Assembly (NCBI GenBank): GCA_011525385.1
Contig: WTGF01000049.1
Coordinates: 1-64,000 of the forward strand
DNA length: 64,000 bases
Direction of reading: 5' to 3'
From: Chloroflexota bacterium
Lineage (GTDB): Bacteria; Chloroflexota; Anaerolineae; Aggregatilineales; Phototrophicaceae
This document shows, piece by piece, positions 51,877 through 60,629 of the stretch; the first letter of the stretch is position 1, and every line of letters begins with the position of its first letter. Under the pieces are notes generated by a model. That model saw only the letters and a list, made by a program, of their open reading frames with translations. It was not told the origin of the DNA and made no database searches. Made by a program: the position numbers and the translations under genes.

Positions 51877-52788
51877 TTATTCGGAAGCATCCGGCTCCAG
51901 GAAATCCTCAGCCGCATAAGCTGGGTTCGGATAGTTGTAGAAGCCGCGACCGGTTTTCACACCCAGATCGCCGCGCGCTACTTTTTCTGTCAAAATCGGT
52001 CGGGGCAGGTCGTCTCGATCGCCAGATTCTTCGGCATAGCGCATTTCGATATCGTAGATGACGTCGAGGCCGATGCGATCCATCTGCGCGAAGGGGGGCG
52101 GCTGCTCGCGTCCAAATTTGATCATCCAGGCGCGGTCGATATCTTCCACCGCCGCGATGCCGCTATCAGCCACTTTCATCACCTCTTTTTTGATCGCCCG
52201 CCAGACACGATTGAAAATGAAGCCCGTGCTTTCCCCCCTCACCCGCAGTGGCAAGACGCCAATTGCGCGCGCGAATGCGGACAGGGCATCCAGCACATCG
52301 TCGCGCGTAGAACTGCCGCCGCCGATTTCCACCATCGGGCTATCCCAAACCGTCAGATAAAAATGCAAATTCGCCACCTGTTCCGGGCGCTCGGTAGCGT
52401 CTTCCAAGGCGCTGATGCGGATCGACGAACTGTTGCTGGCGATGATCGCGCCTTCGCGGGCCAGACCGTCGATTTGCTTGAACACCCTCCGTTTGAGTTC
52501 AAGCTGCTCCGGCACCGCTTCAATCGCCAGATCGGCATCGCGGGTGGCGAGGGAAAGATCCGCTTCATAGCGCAAGTTACCCAGAATCGCGCTGCGCGCG
52601 TTCTCCGCTTCGACACCGGAAGCGATCCACTCGGCGACGATTCGCTCTTGAGCCGCCTTGGCATCCGCCAAAACGGAATCGTCGATGTCAAACACGACGA
52701 CCGAAATGCCGTTTCGCGCGATTTGCAAGGAAATCTGTCGTCCCATCGTGCCCGCGCCGATCACCGCCACTCGCTTAATCTTGATCAT
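51877..52788 (-). CDS. 3-hydroxyacyl-CoA dehydrogenase-family protein
   Basis: 303 residues. The NAD-binding motif VAVIGAGTMGRQIS begins the protein, followed by EAVPEQLELKR and the SNSSSIRISAL block, then LHFYLTVWDSPMVE in place of the usual H(W)FNPP segment, and a C-terminal helical domain with GFIFNRVWRAIKKE. The active-site His is likely kept (LHFYL) but its surroundings are unusual, so substrate may differ from standard L-3-hydroxyacyl-CoA. It overlaps the upstream related gene by 14 bases. ATG at 52788 follows GAGGAACTGGTG. Confidence 0.85.
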   Translation of the reverse strand: MIKIKRVAVIGAGTMGRQISLQIARNGISVVVFDIDDSVLADAKAAQERIVAEWIASGVEAENARSAILGNLRYEADLSLATRDADLAIEAVPEQLELKRRVFKQIDGLAREGAIIASNSSSIRISALEDATERPEQVANLHFYLTVWDSPMVEIGGGSSTRDDVLDALSAFARAIGVLPLRVRGESTGFIFNRVWRAIKKEVMKVADSGIAAVEDIDRAWMIKFGREQPPPFAQMDRIGLDVIYDIEMRYAEESGDRDDLPRPILTEKVARGDLGVKTGRGFYNYPNPAYAAEDFLEPDASE

Positions 52789-53752
52789 CACCAGTTCCTC
52801 GCGGCGCGAAGTTCTGTGGCGGCAGTTCACCCAGCAACTGGTTAAGCGCCGCGTAACGTCTGTCGCGCTCCAGCAGCAGCATGTCTCGTTCCGCCGGGCT
52901 GTATTCGTAGAAGCCGCCCAAGCTTTTGGCGCCATGCCGGCCTTCGGCGACGATCCTTTTCAGCAGTTCGGGCGCTTCCCAATCAGATCCCAAGCCTTCT
53001 GCCAACACGGAGAAGATACTTTCATAAACGTCCAATCCAGCCATGTCCGCAATCTGGAAGGGACCGTAAAACGGCAAGCGGAAACCGAAACTGCCGCGGA
53101 GCAATTCATCCAATTCCCCCGGTGTCGCCAAGCCCTCGGCAACGCAGGCGACCGCTTCGCGGAAGAGCGCAAACTGAATGCGATTGGCTACAAAGCCGGG
53201 AGCGCTTTCGACCGCCGCCGGACGTTTGCCGATCTTCAGCAGAAACTCGCGCAGCCGCTCGACAACCGCCACATCGGTTCGCGACGAGGGAATGATTTCC
53301 ACCGCCGGCGTCCACTCAGGCGGATTAAACCAATGCATGCCCAGGAAGCGCTCATCGCGGTTGACGAAAGCTGCGAGGTCATCTATGGGCAGCGATGAAG
53401 TATTTGTCGCGATGATGGCATCGAGGGGCGTGCCCCTGTCGCAGGCGGATAGTACCTCGCGCTTGATGTCGATGTTTTCCGGCACCGCTTCCAGAACCAG
53501 GTCGACATCGGCGACCGCAGTTGCCAGGTTCTTTGCCGTTTTCACGGCGGCTGCCCTGTCCAGGGCGGATGGCTCAAGCAAACCCGCGTCTACATGCGCC
53601 CGCACACGGTTAGCGAGTCGCTTTAAGGCCAACTCGGATAACTCTGGACTTGCGTCAACGAGCATGACATCCAAGCCCGCTACGGCGAAGCATTCGGCGA
53701 TTCCCAAGCCCATCGTCCCGGCGCCAATGATGGCTGTGCGTTGTGGATTCAT
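52775..53752 (-). CDS. 3-hydroxyacyl-CoA dehydrogenase
   Basis: 325 residues. NAD motif TAIIGAGTMGLGIAECFA, then EAVPENIDIKREV, NTSSLPIDDLA, the catalytic GMHWFNPPEWTPAVEIIP (about 137-154) and the C-terminal domain with APGFVANRIQFALFREA. It oxidises 3-hydroxyacyl-CoA with NAD. The gene overlaps the following homologue by 14 bases, so both are coupled. The pair of unequal paralogues may serve different acyl-CoA or hydroxy-acid substrates; no thiolase or enoyl-CoA hydratase is adjacent. Confidence 0.9.
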   Translation of the reverse strand: MNPQRTAIIGAGTMGLGIAECFAVAGLDVMLVDASPELSELALKRLANRVRAHVDAGLLEPSALDRAAAVKTAKNLATAVADVDLVLEAVPENIDIKREVLSACDRGTPLDAIIATNTSSLPIDDLAAFVNRDERFLGMHWFNPPEWTPAVEIIPSSRTDVAVVERLREFLLKIGKRPAAVESAPGFVANRIQFALFREAVACVAEGLATPGELDELLRGSFGFRLPFYGPFQIADMAGLDVYESIFSVLAEGLGSDWEAPELLKRIVAEGRHGAKSLGGFYEYSPAERDMLLLERDRRYAALNQLLGELPPQNFAPRGTGDDQD

Positions 53753-53849
53753 ATGAACTCCTGGATACCAGTCGGCCAGCCGAATTGTCAGCCCTTGCCG
53801 ATCAAGTTCTCAGTCGGCTTAGAAAGGGCTTCACACCTAGAATAGGAAG

Positions 53850-53870
53850 GGGCGACCCATTGGGTCGCCC
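53850..53870. repeat. GGGCGACC palindromic repeat, copy 4
   Basis: GGGCGACCCA-T-TGGGTCGCCC: stem of ten pairs, including extra C-G pairs relative to copies 1-2. Between the 3-hydroxyacyl-CoA dehydrogenase gene and the coiled-coil gene. Confidence 0.7.
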
Positions 53871-53997
53871 GCCAAGAAATCCACGAACCGGATAATTCAG
53901 GCTATACAAATCGGATAACGCGGAAGACCCCAATCGGAGCCCTCCGCCTCTTAATGCGGTAAGCGTTTAATCTACACTCAAAAGCCGCAGCGACGAC

Positions 53998-54789
53998 CTA
54001 GCGGCGCCTACCGGGGTGGCGTCCGCGCCGGCCATCCACCAAGAGCGTTTCCATTGCGCTGTACTGCGACTCATAGGAATAGGCTTGCATCTGCGAGGCC
54101 TGAACGCCCGCCGCGACGATCGTGCCGCAACCTAGATTCGGATTATTGAGACATGTCAGCACATCATGCCCGGGCAATGTCTGCGTGATAATCACCTGCG
54201 TCCGCTCGGCGTAGGAAACATGCTGTTCCTTTTCGTGCAGCGCCTCTTTGCCTTCGTAGAACATGACGCCGGCCTCACTCGCGACAGCCATGCGCGTCTT
54301 TGAAGCGGCGAACAGTTCCCGCTGGCTCAGGTTAAACTGTCGCTCGGAGGTCACAATCATGCTCACTTGGGGCGCTTGCTGGAGCCGCTCTAGCTCTTTC
54401 TGAGCTTCGCGCAACTCTTTGTCGGTCACCACAAGCTGCTGATTGCGCTGCTGCAAGGCGCGCAGGGAGTTGCCCCATCTGGCCTTTATTTGATCTCGCT
54501 CGTTGTACAAGGCGCGGATTTTGTTGTAGGCGGCGTCGAGCTGTTGCGCGCTCTGCTGCAATGCGCGCGATTCATTCTCCAGCGCCGCTTGAGTTTGAGC
54601 GAGTTCACTCTGTGTCAGAGCGAGCTCACGCTGACTCGCAGTCAATTCTTCATGGACCGCGGAAAGCTCGGCCATGAGGTTTTTGACGCCACCGACCACC
54701 ATCACGATTATGATGGCGAAGGCGATCAGCAAGCCAAGCAACCGTGACCAGAAAACTGACTTTCTCTTCGGGAAATCGTTGACTTTCAT
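53998..54789 (-). CDS. Membrane-anchored coiled-coil protein of unknown function
   Basis: 263 residues. One N-terminal membrane helix (LLGLLIAFAIIIVMVVGG) is followed by a long coiled coil (about 38-140) made of repeats such as ELTASQRELALTQSELAQTQ, then by a compact C-terminal domain (about 145-255; QVIITQTLPGHDVLTC, NPNLGCGTIVAAG, with two or three cysteines) and an Arg-rich end (DGRRGRHPGRRR). No family recognised. The ATG at 54789 follows GGAGGT. The coiled coil implies oligomers; the tail could bind phosphate or nucleic acid. It sits next to the sdh genes on the same strand. Confidence 0.65.
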   Translation of the reverse strand: MKVNDFPKRKSVFWSRLLGLLIAFAIIIVMVVGGVKNLMAELSAVHEELTASQRELALTQSELAQTQAALENESRALQQSAQQLDAAYNKIRALYNERDQIKARWGNSLRALQQRNQQLVVTDKELREAQKELERLQQAPQVSMIVTSERQFNLSQRELFAASKTRMAVASEAGVMFYEGKEALHEKEQHVSYAERTQVIITQTLPGHDVLTCLNNPNLGCGTIVAAGVQASQMQAYSYESQYSAMETLLVDGRRGRHPGRRR

Positions 54790-54865
54790 ACTGACCTCCA
54801 AATAACGAACTATATGAACGGTGAGAATTTCCTAGAGTCTACCAGATATTATGGTAATTACCAAA

Positions 54866-55609
54866 TTATTGTACCTCATTTGGTCGAATAATGCCGTCGG
54901 TTCTGCCTTTGCGGATTGCCAACTTGACCTCGCCGATGGCCCGAGTGACCTCAATATCGCGTGGACAGGCGGGCGTACAGTTAAAAATGGTGCGGCAGCG
55001 CCAAACGCCGTCAGGCTCACTGAGGACGTCAAGGCGCTCTTTCCCGGCTTGATCGCGGGTATCAAATATGAAGCGGTGCGCCCCGACGATCGCAGCCGGA
55101 CCGACGTAATGTCCGTTGGCCCAAAAGCTGGGGCAGGAAGTCGTACAGCAAGCGCAGAGGATGCACTTGGTGGAATCGTCGAAGAGTTCGCGATCTTCCT
55201 GCGTCTGCAGCCGTTCGCGTCCGTCCTCCGGCACCGGATCCTCATTGACGAAGAAGGGCATGACGCGCTTGTAATGGTCGAAGAAGGGTTCCATATCGAC
55301 GATCAGATCTTTGATCACAGGCAATCCCAGAATCGGCTCAACTTGCACGCGTTCCCCGACATCTTGAACGAGCATCTTGCAAGCCAGGCGATTGACACCG
55401 TTGATGCGCATGGCATCAGAGCCGCAGACGCCGTGCGCGCAGGAGCGCCGCAGCGACAGGGAACCGTCTTGTTCCCATTTGATGCGATGCAGCATCTCCA
55501 GGACGCGATCGGCCGGATCGACATCGGAGAGGACAAACTCTTGCCAATAAGGCTTTTCCCTGCCAGGAACTTCCGGGTTCTGCCGTCTGATTTTGAAGGT
55601 TACGTCCAT
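54866..55609 (-). CDS. sdhB: Succinate dehydrogenase iron-sulfur subunit
   Basis: 247 residues. The subunit passes electrons from FAD to quinone through [2Fe-2S] (SCAHGVCGSDAM, LAC, about 56-77), [4Fe-4S] (CILCACCTTSCP, about 150) and [3Fe-4S] (CRTIFNCTPACP, about 206) clusters. The ATG at 55609 has a poor ribosome-binding site. It is separated from sdhA by 430 bases containing a duplicate of its own start (55895-55993) and a small membrane ORF, unlike the near-contiguous arrangement of most sdh operons. Confidence 0.95.
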   Translation of the reverse strand: MDVTFKIRRQNPEVPGREKPYWQEFVLSDVDPADRVLEMLHRIKWEQDGSLSLRRSCAHGVCGSDAMRINGVNRLACKMLVQDVGERVQVEPILGLPVIKDLIVDMEPFFDHYKRVMPFFVNEDPVPEDGRERLQTQEDRELFDDSTKCILCACCTTSCPSFWANGHYVGPAAIVGAHRFIFDTRDQAGKERLDVLSEPDGVWRCRTIFNCTPACPRDIEVTRAIGEVKLAIRKGRTDGIIRPNEVQ

Positions 55610-55624
55610 TCGTTCACGTCCAGT

Positions 55625-55888
55625 CTACATGCGGATTAGCAAGTTTAGCGCCAGGAGATAGATTAAGAGCGCGATACAAGCCGCGAAAATGACGCGGTAT
55701 TCTTTTGACAAGGATTTGATGCAATATCCTATTTTCACGGATTCCACAAGCGCCGCCCCCGCTGCCTTGAGGAGGAATTTTTGAATGAGCAAAATGATGT
55801 AAAGAACATACAAATAAATGAGCCGAACAAGCATGCCACATAATCGAACTTGCCCAACGATGATTCTCACGATCGGTTTGTCCATCAT
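55625..55888 (-). CDS. Small two-helix membrane protein between sdhA and sdhB
   Basis: 87 residues with hydrophobic stretches (MLVRLIYLYVLYIILLIQKFLL and VIFAACIALLIYLLALNLLI) around a basic loop. Base composition is AT-richer than the flanking sdh genes. No family recognised. The start ATG at 55888 has little SD. It ends 16 bases before the sdhB start. Whether it is translated is uncertain; it may have arrived with the sequence that duplicated the sdhB start. Confidence 0.4.
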   Translation of the reverse strand: MMDKPIVRIIVGQVRLCGMLVRLIYLYVLYIILLIQKFLLKAAGAALVESVKIGYCIKSLSKEYRVIFAACIALLIYLLALNLLIRM

Positions 55889-55894
55889 ATCGGT

Positions 55895-55993
55895 CTACTC
55901 TAGATTTGCCAGCGAAGGGATCAGACATAAAGATATTTTTCGCATGAAGGGCGCCCCGGGGGTCTGCCGTCTGATTTTGAAGGTTACATCCAT
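55895..55993 (-). pseudogene. Duplicated start of sdhB (remnant)
   Basis: Begins ATGGATGTAACC and encodes MDVTFKIRRQTPG, almost the same as the sdhB N-terminus MDVTFKIRRQNPE, for about 36 bases, then diverges to a stop after 32 codons. It lies 47 bases after the sdhA stop and has AGGGA about nine bases upstream, a better ribosome-binding site than that of intact sdhB. This suggests the original sdhB start, displaced by an insertion or partial duplication. Confidence 0.7.
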
Positions 55994-56039
55994 CGTTCAT
56001 TTATCCCTATATGCCTTGTTGATATTCGCAGGGGGTCGC

Positions 56040-57884
56040 CTAATAAACACGCGCCTTGGGACGGAATTTCTGCTTGTCCTCGGGCACACCCTGGGCGATT
56101 TCTTCTTCCCAGAGCGATAGATCGACCGGCTTGTCAAAGCTGACCGTATAACTCGGGTCCGCCAGCGCCCCATCGTGGGAGATCAGAGAATGCACCAGCC
56201 AGTTTTCGTCGTCGCGTTCCTTGAAGTCCTCACGGCTATGGCAGCCGCGGCTCTCCTCCCGTTCAATGGCTGTCCGCGCGGTCACGTCGGCCAGATCGAG
56301 CAATGCGCCCAATTCCCAGGCTTCCATCAGGTCGGTGTTGAAGACGCGCCCTTTGTCGTCAATCTGAATATCGGTGTAGAAGCGTTCCCGCAATTCCGCC
56401 AGGTCTTCGATGCCTTTTTGCATGGTTTCCCGCGTGCGGAAGACACCGATATTCTCCATCATGGTTTCTTGCATTTTGGCGCGCAATTCACCCGAGCGGG
56501 ACTTGCCGGTTGAATTGCGGATGCGGTCGAATTCAGCGCGGATCTCGGCTTCGGGGTCAGTTGGCAGCGCCTTCCAATCGGCGCCTTTGACGAATTCCGC
56601 CATGCGCATGCCGCCGCGCCGACCGAAGACGACCAGATCAACCAGGGAATTGGTGCCCAGCCGGTTAGCGCCGTGTACGCTCACGCAGGCAGTCTCGCCG
56701 GCCGCGTACAAGCCCGGCATCACCGTACCAGCCGCGTCAATGACGACTTCGGCATCGACATTGGTGGGAATGCCACCCATGGCATAGTGCGCGGTTGGCT
56801 GTACCGGCATCGGTTCCTTGACCGGGTCGACGCCAAGATAAGTTCGGCAAAAGTCTAGGATGTCGGGCAGCTTGCGTTCTACAGTGGCGTCGTCAATGAA
56901 GTCGCCCCGGTCCCGCCCTTCTTCCGCGAAATAACGGTTGACCGTGCCCGGACGGATATCCAGGTGCACATAGCCGCGATTCTTGATGCTGCGTCCTTCG
57001 CGCGTCTCCAGGTAGATAGCGCGGCTGACGACATCGCGGCTGGCCAGGTCTTTGGCGCTGGGAGCGTAACGCTCCATGAAGCGTTCGCCGACGCTGTTGA
57101 TCAAGACACCGCCCTCCCCGCGGACGCCTTCCGTGATCAAAATGCCCATGCGATAAATGCCAGTGGGATGGAACTGGAAGAATTCCATGTCCTCCAGCGG
57201 CACCCCGCGACGCAGAGCGATAGCGGCGCCGTCGCCGGTCAGCGCGTGCGCGTTGCTGGTAACCGACCAGCAGCGCCCCCAGCCGCCCGAGGCAAAGAAA
57301 CTGGCCTTGCCATGGAAAATGTGAAACTCGCCCGTGCCCAACTCGATGGCGATGACACCAGCGACCGCGCCATCGACCACGATCATGTCGACAACCTGAA
57401 ACTCATCGAAAAAGTGGACCTCGTTCTTGATACATTGCTGATAAAGCGTCTGCAGGATCATGTGACCAGTGCGGTCGGCCGCGTGGCAAGCGCGGCGCAC
57501 CAGTTCTTCGCCGAAGTTGCGCGTATGCCCGCCGAAGCGACGCTGGCTGATGCGCTTTTCCGAAGTGCGGTCAAAGGGCAGACCCATGTGCTCCAGTTCA
57601 ATCACGGCATCGACGGCATTCTCCGCCAGAATCTTCGCCGCTGCTTGATCGGTCAAGTAATCGCCGCCTTTGACGGTATCGTAAGTGTGATAAATGGGCT
57701 TGTCCTCGTCGAGGTTGCCCAGCGCCGCGCCAATGCCGCCTTGCGCCGCGCCGGTGTGGCTGCGGGTGGGGTAAAGCTTGCTGACCACAGCGACATCCGC
57801 GCCCGCTTTGCTGGCATAGAGCGCCGCCATCAAACCAGCGCCGCCCGCCCCCACAATAATCGCTTCGTGTTTATGAACTTTCAT
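56040..57884 (-). CDS. sdhA: Succinate dehydrogenase flavoprotein subunit
   Basis: 614 residues. The FAD-binding N-terminus ([23 protein letters not shown]), the covalent FAD histidine in [17 protein letters not shown] (about 45), the HPTG segment ([11 protein letters not shown], about 240) and the capping-domain arginine block ([21 protein letters not shown]) identify SdhA. The C-terminal segment with [21 protein letters not shown] and [10 protein letters not shown] is typical. It oxidises succinate to fumarate. The upstream fused anchor gene and downstream sdhB complete the complex. Confidence 0.97.
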   Translation of the reverse strand: MKVHKHEAIIVGAGGAGLMAALYASKAGADVAVVSKLYPTRSHTGAAQGGIGAALGNLDEDKPIYHTYDTVKGGDYLTDQAAAKILAENAVDAVIELEHMGLPFDRTSEKRISQRRFGGHTRNFGEELVRRACHAADRTGHMILQTLYQQCIKNEVHFFDEFQVVDMIVVDGAVAGVIAIELGTGEFHIFHGKASFFASGGWGRCWSVTSNAHALTGDGAAIALRRGVPLEDMEFFQFHPTGIYRMGILITEGVRGEGGVLINSVGERFMERYAPSAKDLASRDVVSRAIYLETREGRSIKNRGYVHLDIRPGTVNRYFAEEGRDRGDFIDDATVERKLPDILDFCRTYLGVDPVKEPMPVQPTAHYAMGGIPTNVDAEVVIDAAGTVMPGLYAAGETACVSVHGANRLGTNSLVDLVVFGRRGGMRMAEFVKGADWKALPTDPEAEIRAEFDRIRNSTGKSRSGELRAKMQETMMENIGVFRTRETMQKGIEDLAELRERFYTDIQIDDKGRVFNTDLMEAWELGALLDLADVTARTAIEREESRGCHSREDFKERDDENWLVHSLISHDGALADPSYTVSFDKPVDLSLWEEEIAQGVPEDKQKFRPKARVY

Positions 57885-57950
57885 CCATGGCTCCCGCGCG
57901 GGACGCGCCGCGCCGCGCTCGCAGCCGGCACAGTCACTTTCCCGTCAAGT

Positions 57951-59051
57951 TCAGTCATTATTCTTCGGCCCCGCCAGATAGGCTTCCAGTTCCGCAGGCA
58001 CTTCCTCGCCGCGCAATTCGTAGATCTCCGCTGTCGCCGCCAGCGCTTCGCCTATAATGTCTTTCTCGATCGGCACAAAGAGCGCCGCCGCGCCAACAGC
58101 CAACAGCACCGCCGCAATCACCGTGCAAAGCGCCGCAGATATTCGTCGGGCAAAGGGGTGGAAGCTGGTGTAGTCGGTCAGAACATAGCGCAAACCATTG
58201 AAGCCATGCAAGGTCACCAAGACCAGCAAGAACAGATCATAAACGCGCCAGACGAAAACGCCCCAAGCCGTGTAGGTCCAACGGTGGTAGACGAATTCTA
58301 CCGCGGTCGGCACAGGGCCGATGCTGCCGTTTTCTTGCAGCGTACCCGCCACTTGTTGAGCCGCCGTGATATCAAAGACGCCTTGCACGACGTGCATCAA
58401 AGCCAGATGCCCGAAGACCAGGGGCAGGATCAAAATGCCGCTGAGGCGCATGAAAGCCCACCAGAAGCGCTCGACCGGGCTAGCCTCCGGATATTTCCCA
58501 GCTACGGTTGAGCCGCCATCGCGGATCATGCCGTAGAGCGCCGCCAGCACGATCGCGGCCGCCAAAGCGGCGACGAATCCAGCGATAAAGGGCAATTGTT
58601 CGATGATGGAGAATACCACAACGTCAAGCAGCTTGTCGCTGGCGATGGCGTGTTCCGCGAAGTAGAAGTCCAGCACATGCCCGGCCATGCCCAGGAATAC
58701 CGGCGCCAGCACCAGCAAGGTCACGATCAGGACGGCGACGGCCGCCCCCGACTGATAGCGCCAAAGCTCGGGCCGGTAATCGAAGATGACGATGCGAACC
58801 CCGTTAAAGGCGTGATAAACCACCGCAAAAACCAAGCCAAACTCGCCGAGTGTAAAAATCGGCGATTGATAGGCGGCGATCGCTTTGACATATAAAGCGG
58901 GATAAAAGACCGCCCAGGAGGTATCGATCACGTGCAGCGCCAGGAAAAGCACAACACCGACGCCGGTCAGGCGATGCAAGACCCAACTCCACTGCCCGAT
59001 GGCGCCGCGGTAGCGGAGGGTCTCTCTGACGGTCAGAACAAGCGAAGTCAA
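57951..59051 (-). CDS. sdhC: Fused SdhC-SdhD membrane anchor (cytochrome b) of succinate dehydrogenase
   Basis: 366 residues with six hydrophobic helices in two repeated halves. The first half has GAIGQWSWVLHRLTGVGVVLFLALHV and HAFNGVRIVIFDYRP; the second has RLSGILILPLVFGHLALMHV and HGFNGLRYVLTDY. Each half carries the (S)RLTG-type segment and HxFNGxR motif expected of SdhC and SdhD, so the two anchors are one polypeptide. Haem-ligand His are present in both. The start is a TTG at 59051 with AAAGGG/GGAGAG upstream; longer forms lack a plausible site. A C-terminal tail (ELRGEEVPAELEAYLAG) is extra. Confidence 0.8.
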   Translation of the reverse strand: MTSLVLTVRETLRYRGAIGQWSWVLHRLTGVGVVLFLALHVIDTSWAVFYPALYVKAIAAYQSPIFTLGEFGLVFAVVYHAFNGVRIVIFDYRPELWRYQSGAAVAVLIVTLLVLAPVFLGMAGHVLDFYFAEHAIASDKLLDVVVFSIIEQLPFIAGFVAALAAAIVLAALYGMIRDGGSTVAGKYPEASPVERFWWAFMRLSGILILPLVFGHLALMHVVQGVFDITAAQQVAGTLQENGSIGPVPTAVEFVYHRWTYTAWGVFVWRVYDLFLLVLVTLHGFNGLRYVLTDYTSFHPFARRISAALCTVIAAVLLAVGAAALFVPIEKDIIGEALAATAEIYELRGEEVPAELEAYLAGPKNND

Positions 59052-59124
59052 GTGACGCCCTTTCTCTCCACTGCAAATTGGTTGCGGGCAGATGATTGTC
59101 TCGGCAAAACACGCAACGGGGCGT

Positions 59125-59130
59125 ATTATA
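59125..59130 (-). promoter_or_regulatory. Extended -10 promoter of the sdh operon
   Basis: TGC followed by TATAAT on the minus strand, an extended -10. The -35 region (TTTGCG, 59148-59153) is weak. It would drive sdhCD-sdhA-sdhB. Confidence 0.55.
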
Positions 59131-59186
59131 GCATGAGGGATTATGCGCGCAAAGGCAGTCGTGTTTTGGGAGAGCTTAACATTGTG

Positions 59187-59214
59187 TTGACAGCCAGTCC
59201 AATACGGATATGCT
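59187..59214 (+). promoter_or_regulatory. Promoter of rmuC
   Basis: TTGACA (59187-59192), 16 bases, TATGCT (59209-59214); about 30 bases before the ATG at 59247. Confidence 0.6.
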
Positions 59215-59246
59215 GAATGAGTCTGGACAGATAAAGAAGGATACCG

Positions 59247-60629
59247 ATGGATAGTTTTTCTGCGCTGATAGACGGTTTGCATGGGCTGAGCGTCGCGCTT
59301 GGTTTGGGCTTGGGCTTAGTCTGTGGATTTATCTTCGCTATGCTGACTTACAGGTTCTATGGCAAGAACGTCCGCAATACCTTTGAACGACTCTCCGATG
59401 AAATGAAAAAGACTTTCGACAGCTTGTCGTCGGAAGCCCTGAACAAGAATCAAGAGCGGTTCTTGAACCTGGCCAACGACAAATTCTCCGACCAAACAAA
59501 ACGGCACAGCAGCGAACTTGAATCCAAAAAGGAGTTGATCGACACGCAGCTCCAGCAGATGTCAGATACGCTGAAGACGGTGCCTACTGAACTGGAGAAG
59601 AGCCAGACAAAAGTCGCCGAGGTCCTGGACAAATCGACGGAGAGCTTGAAGGAATCGAATCAGAGCTACTTGAATCAATTGACGGAAAAATCCGAAACGC
59701 AAACAAAGGAACATAACAAAGAACTCGATAGCAAGAAAGAATTGATTGATCAGCGATTAACGGATATGGATGTCAAGCTGGGCAAGGTGGAGCGGCTAGT
59801 ACAGGAACTTCAAACAGATCGCAAGGCGCAATACAGCGCGCTTGACGAACAACTAAAGAGCCTGACTTCCACAACGACATCGCTACAAAAGGCCCTGGCG
59901 GACAATCGCGCGCGCGGACAATGGGGCGAGCGTATGGCGGAAGACATGCTTAAGTTCATGGGTCTGGTCGAAGGCGTCAATTATATAAAGCAGACCGAAA
60001 TTGATTCTGGCACGCGGCCCGATTTTACTTTTTTGCTGCCAAACAACAAATCTTTGAACATGGATGCCAAATTCCCGCTCGATAACTACCTGCGTTACAT
60101 TGAAGCCCAGACTGAAACGGATAAAAAGCAATACAGCCAGAAGTTCTTGCACGATGTAAACCAGCGAATTGTTGAAATCAAAAAGCGAGATTATATCGCG
60201 GCGGAGACTTTGGATTGCGTGTTGATATTTATCCCAAACGAGCAAGTTTACCGCTTCATCCACGAGCAGGATCAAACCATCATCGACAGCGCCTTGCGCC
60301 AGAAAGTGATTCTCTGTTCGCCGTTAACACTATTCATTGTTTTATCAGTCATTCGACAGGCGGCGCAGAACTTCAACATGGAGCGCCGCTCGCGCGAGAT
60401 TGTCTCGGTCGTGAAAGAAATTCAATTTGAATGGGTAAAATACGGCGAGTTGATGGATGGAATGGGTAAGAACTTCACGACCTTGCATAACAAATTCAAC
60501 CAACTGACTGTGACAAGAACACGGGCTTTAGATCGTAAATTCGACCGAATTGACACAGTGCTGGAAAGCAATGAACTCAATGCACCGGATGAAGAACTGT
60601 TGCTGCAATTGCCCGAAGAGACTTCTTAA
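59247..60629 (+). CDS. rmuC: RmuC-family DNA recombination protein
   Basis: 460 residues. An N-terminal hydrophobic helix is followed by a long coiled coil (about 30-210, KSQTKVAEVLDKSTESLKESN) and the C-terminal RmuC domain with ADNRARGQWGERMAEDMLKFMGL (about 215), RPDFTFLLPNNKSLNMDAKFPLDNY and FIPNEQVYRFIHEQDQTI. This domain belongs to the PD-(D/E)xK nuclease superfamily; RmuC limits recombination between inverted repeats and is anti-invasive in E. coli. The start follows AAGAAGG. The last four bases overlap the convergent yvcK. Confidence 0.93.
   Translation: MDSFSALIDGLHGLSVALGLGLGLVCGFIFAMLTYRFYGKNVRNTFERLSDEMKKTFDSLSSEALNKNQERFLNLANDKFSDQTKRHSSELESKKELIDTQLQQMSDTLKTVPTELEKSQTKVAEVLDKSTESLKESNQSYLNQLTEKSETQTKEHNKELDSKKELIDQRLTDMDVKLGKVERLVQELQTDRKAQYSALDEQLKSLTSTTTSLQKALADNRARGQWGERMAEDMLKFMGLVEGVNYIKQTEIDSGTRPDFTFLLPNNKSLNMDAKFPLDNYLRYIEAQTETDKKQYSQKFLHDVNQRIVEIKKRDYIAAETLDCVLIFIPNEQVYRFIHEQDQTIIDSALRQKVILCSPLTLFIVLSVIRQAAQNFNMERRSREIVSVVKEIQFEWVKYGELMDGMGKNFTTLHNKFNQLTVTRTRALDRKFDRIDTVLESNELNAPDEELLLQLPEETS

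Noticed and set aside
56964..58511. 515-codon open frame on the plus strand
   Set aside because: Antisense to sdhA and the sdhCD anchor, both of which are clear.
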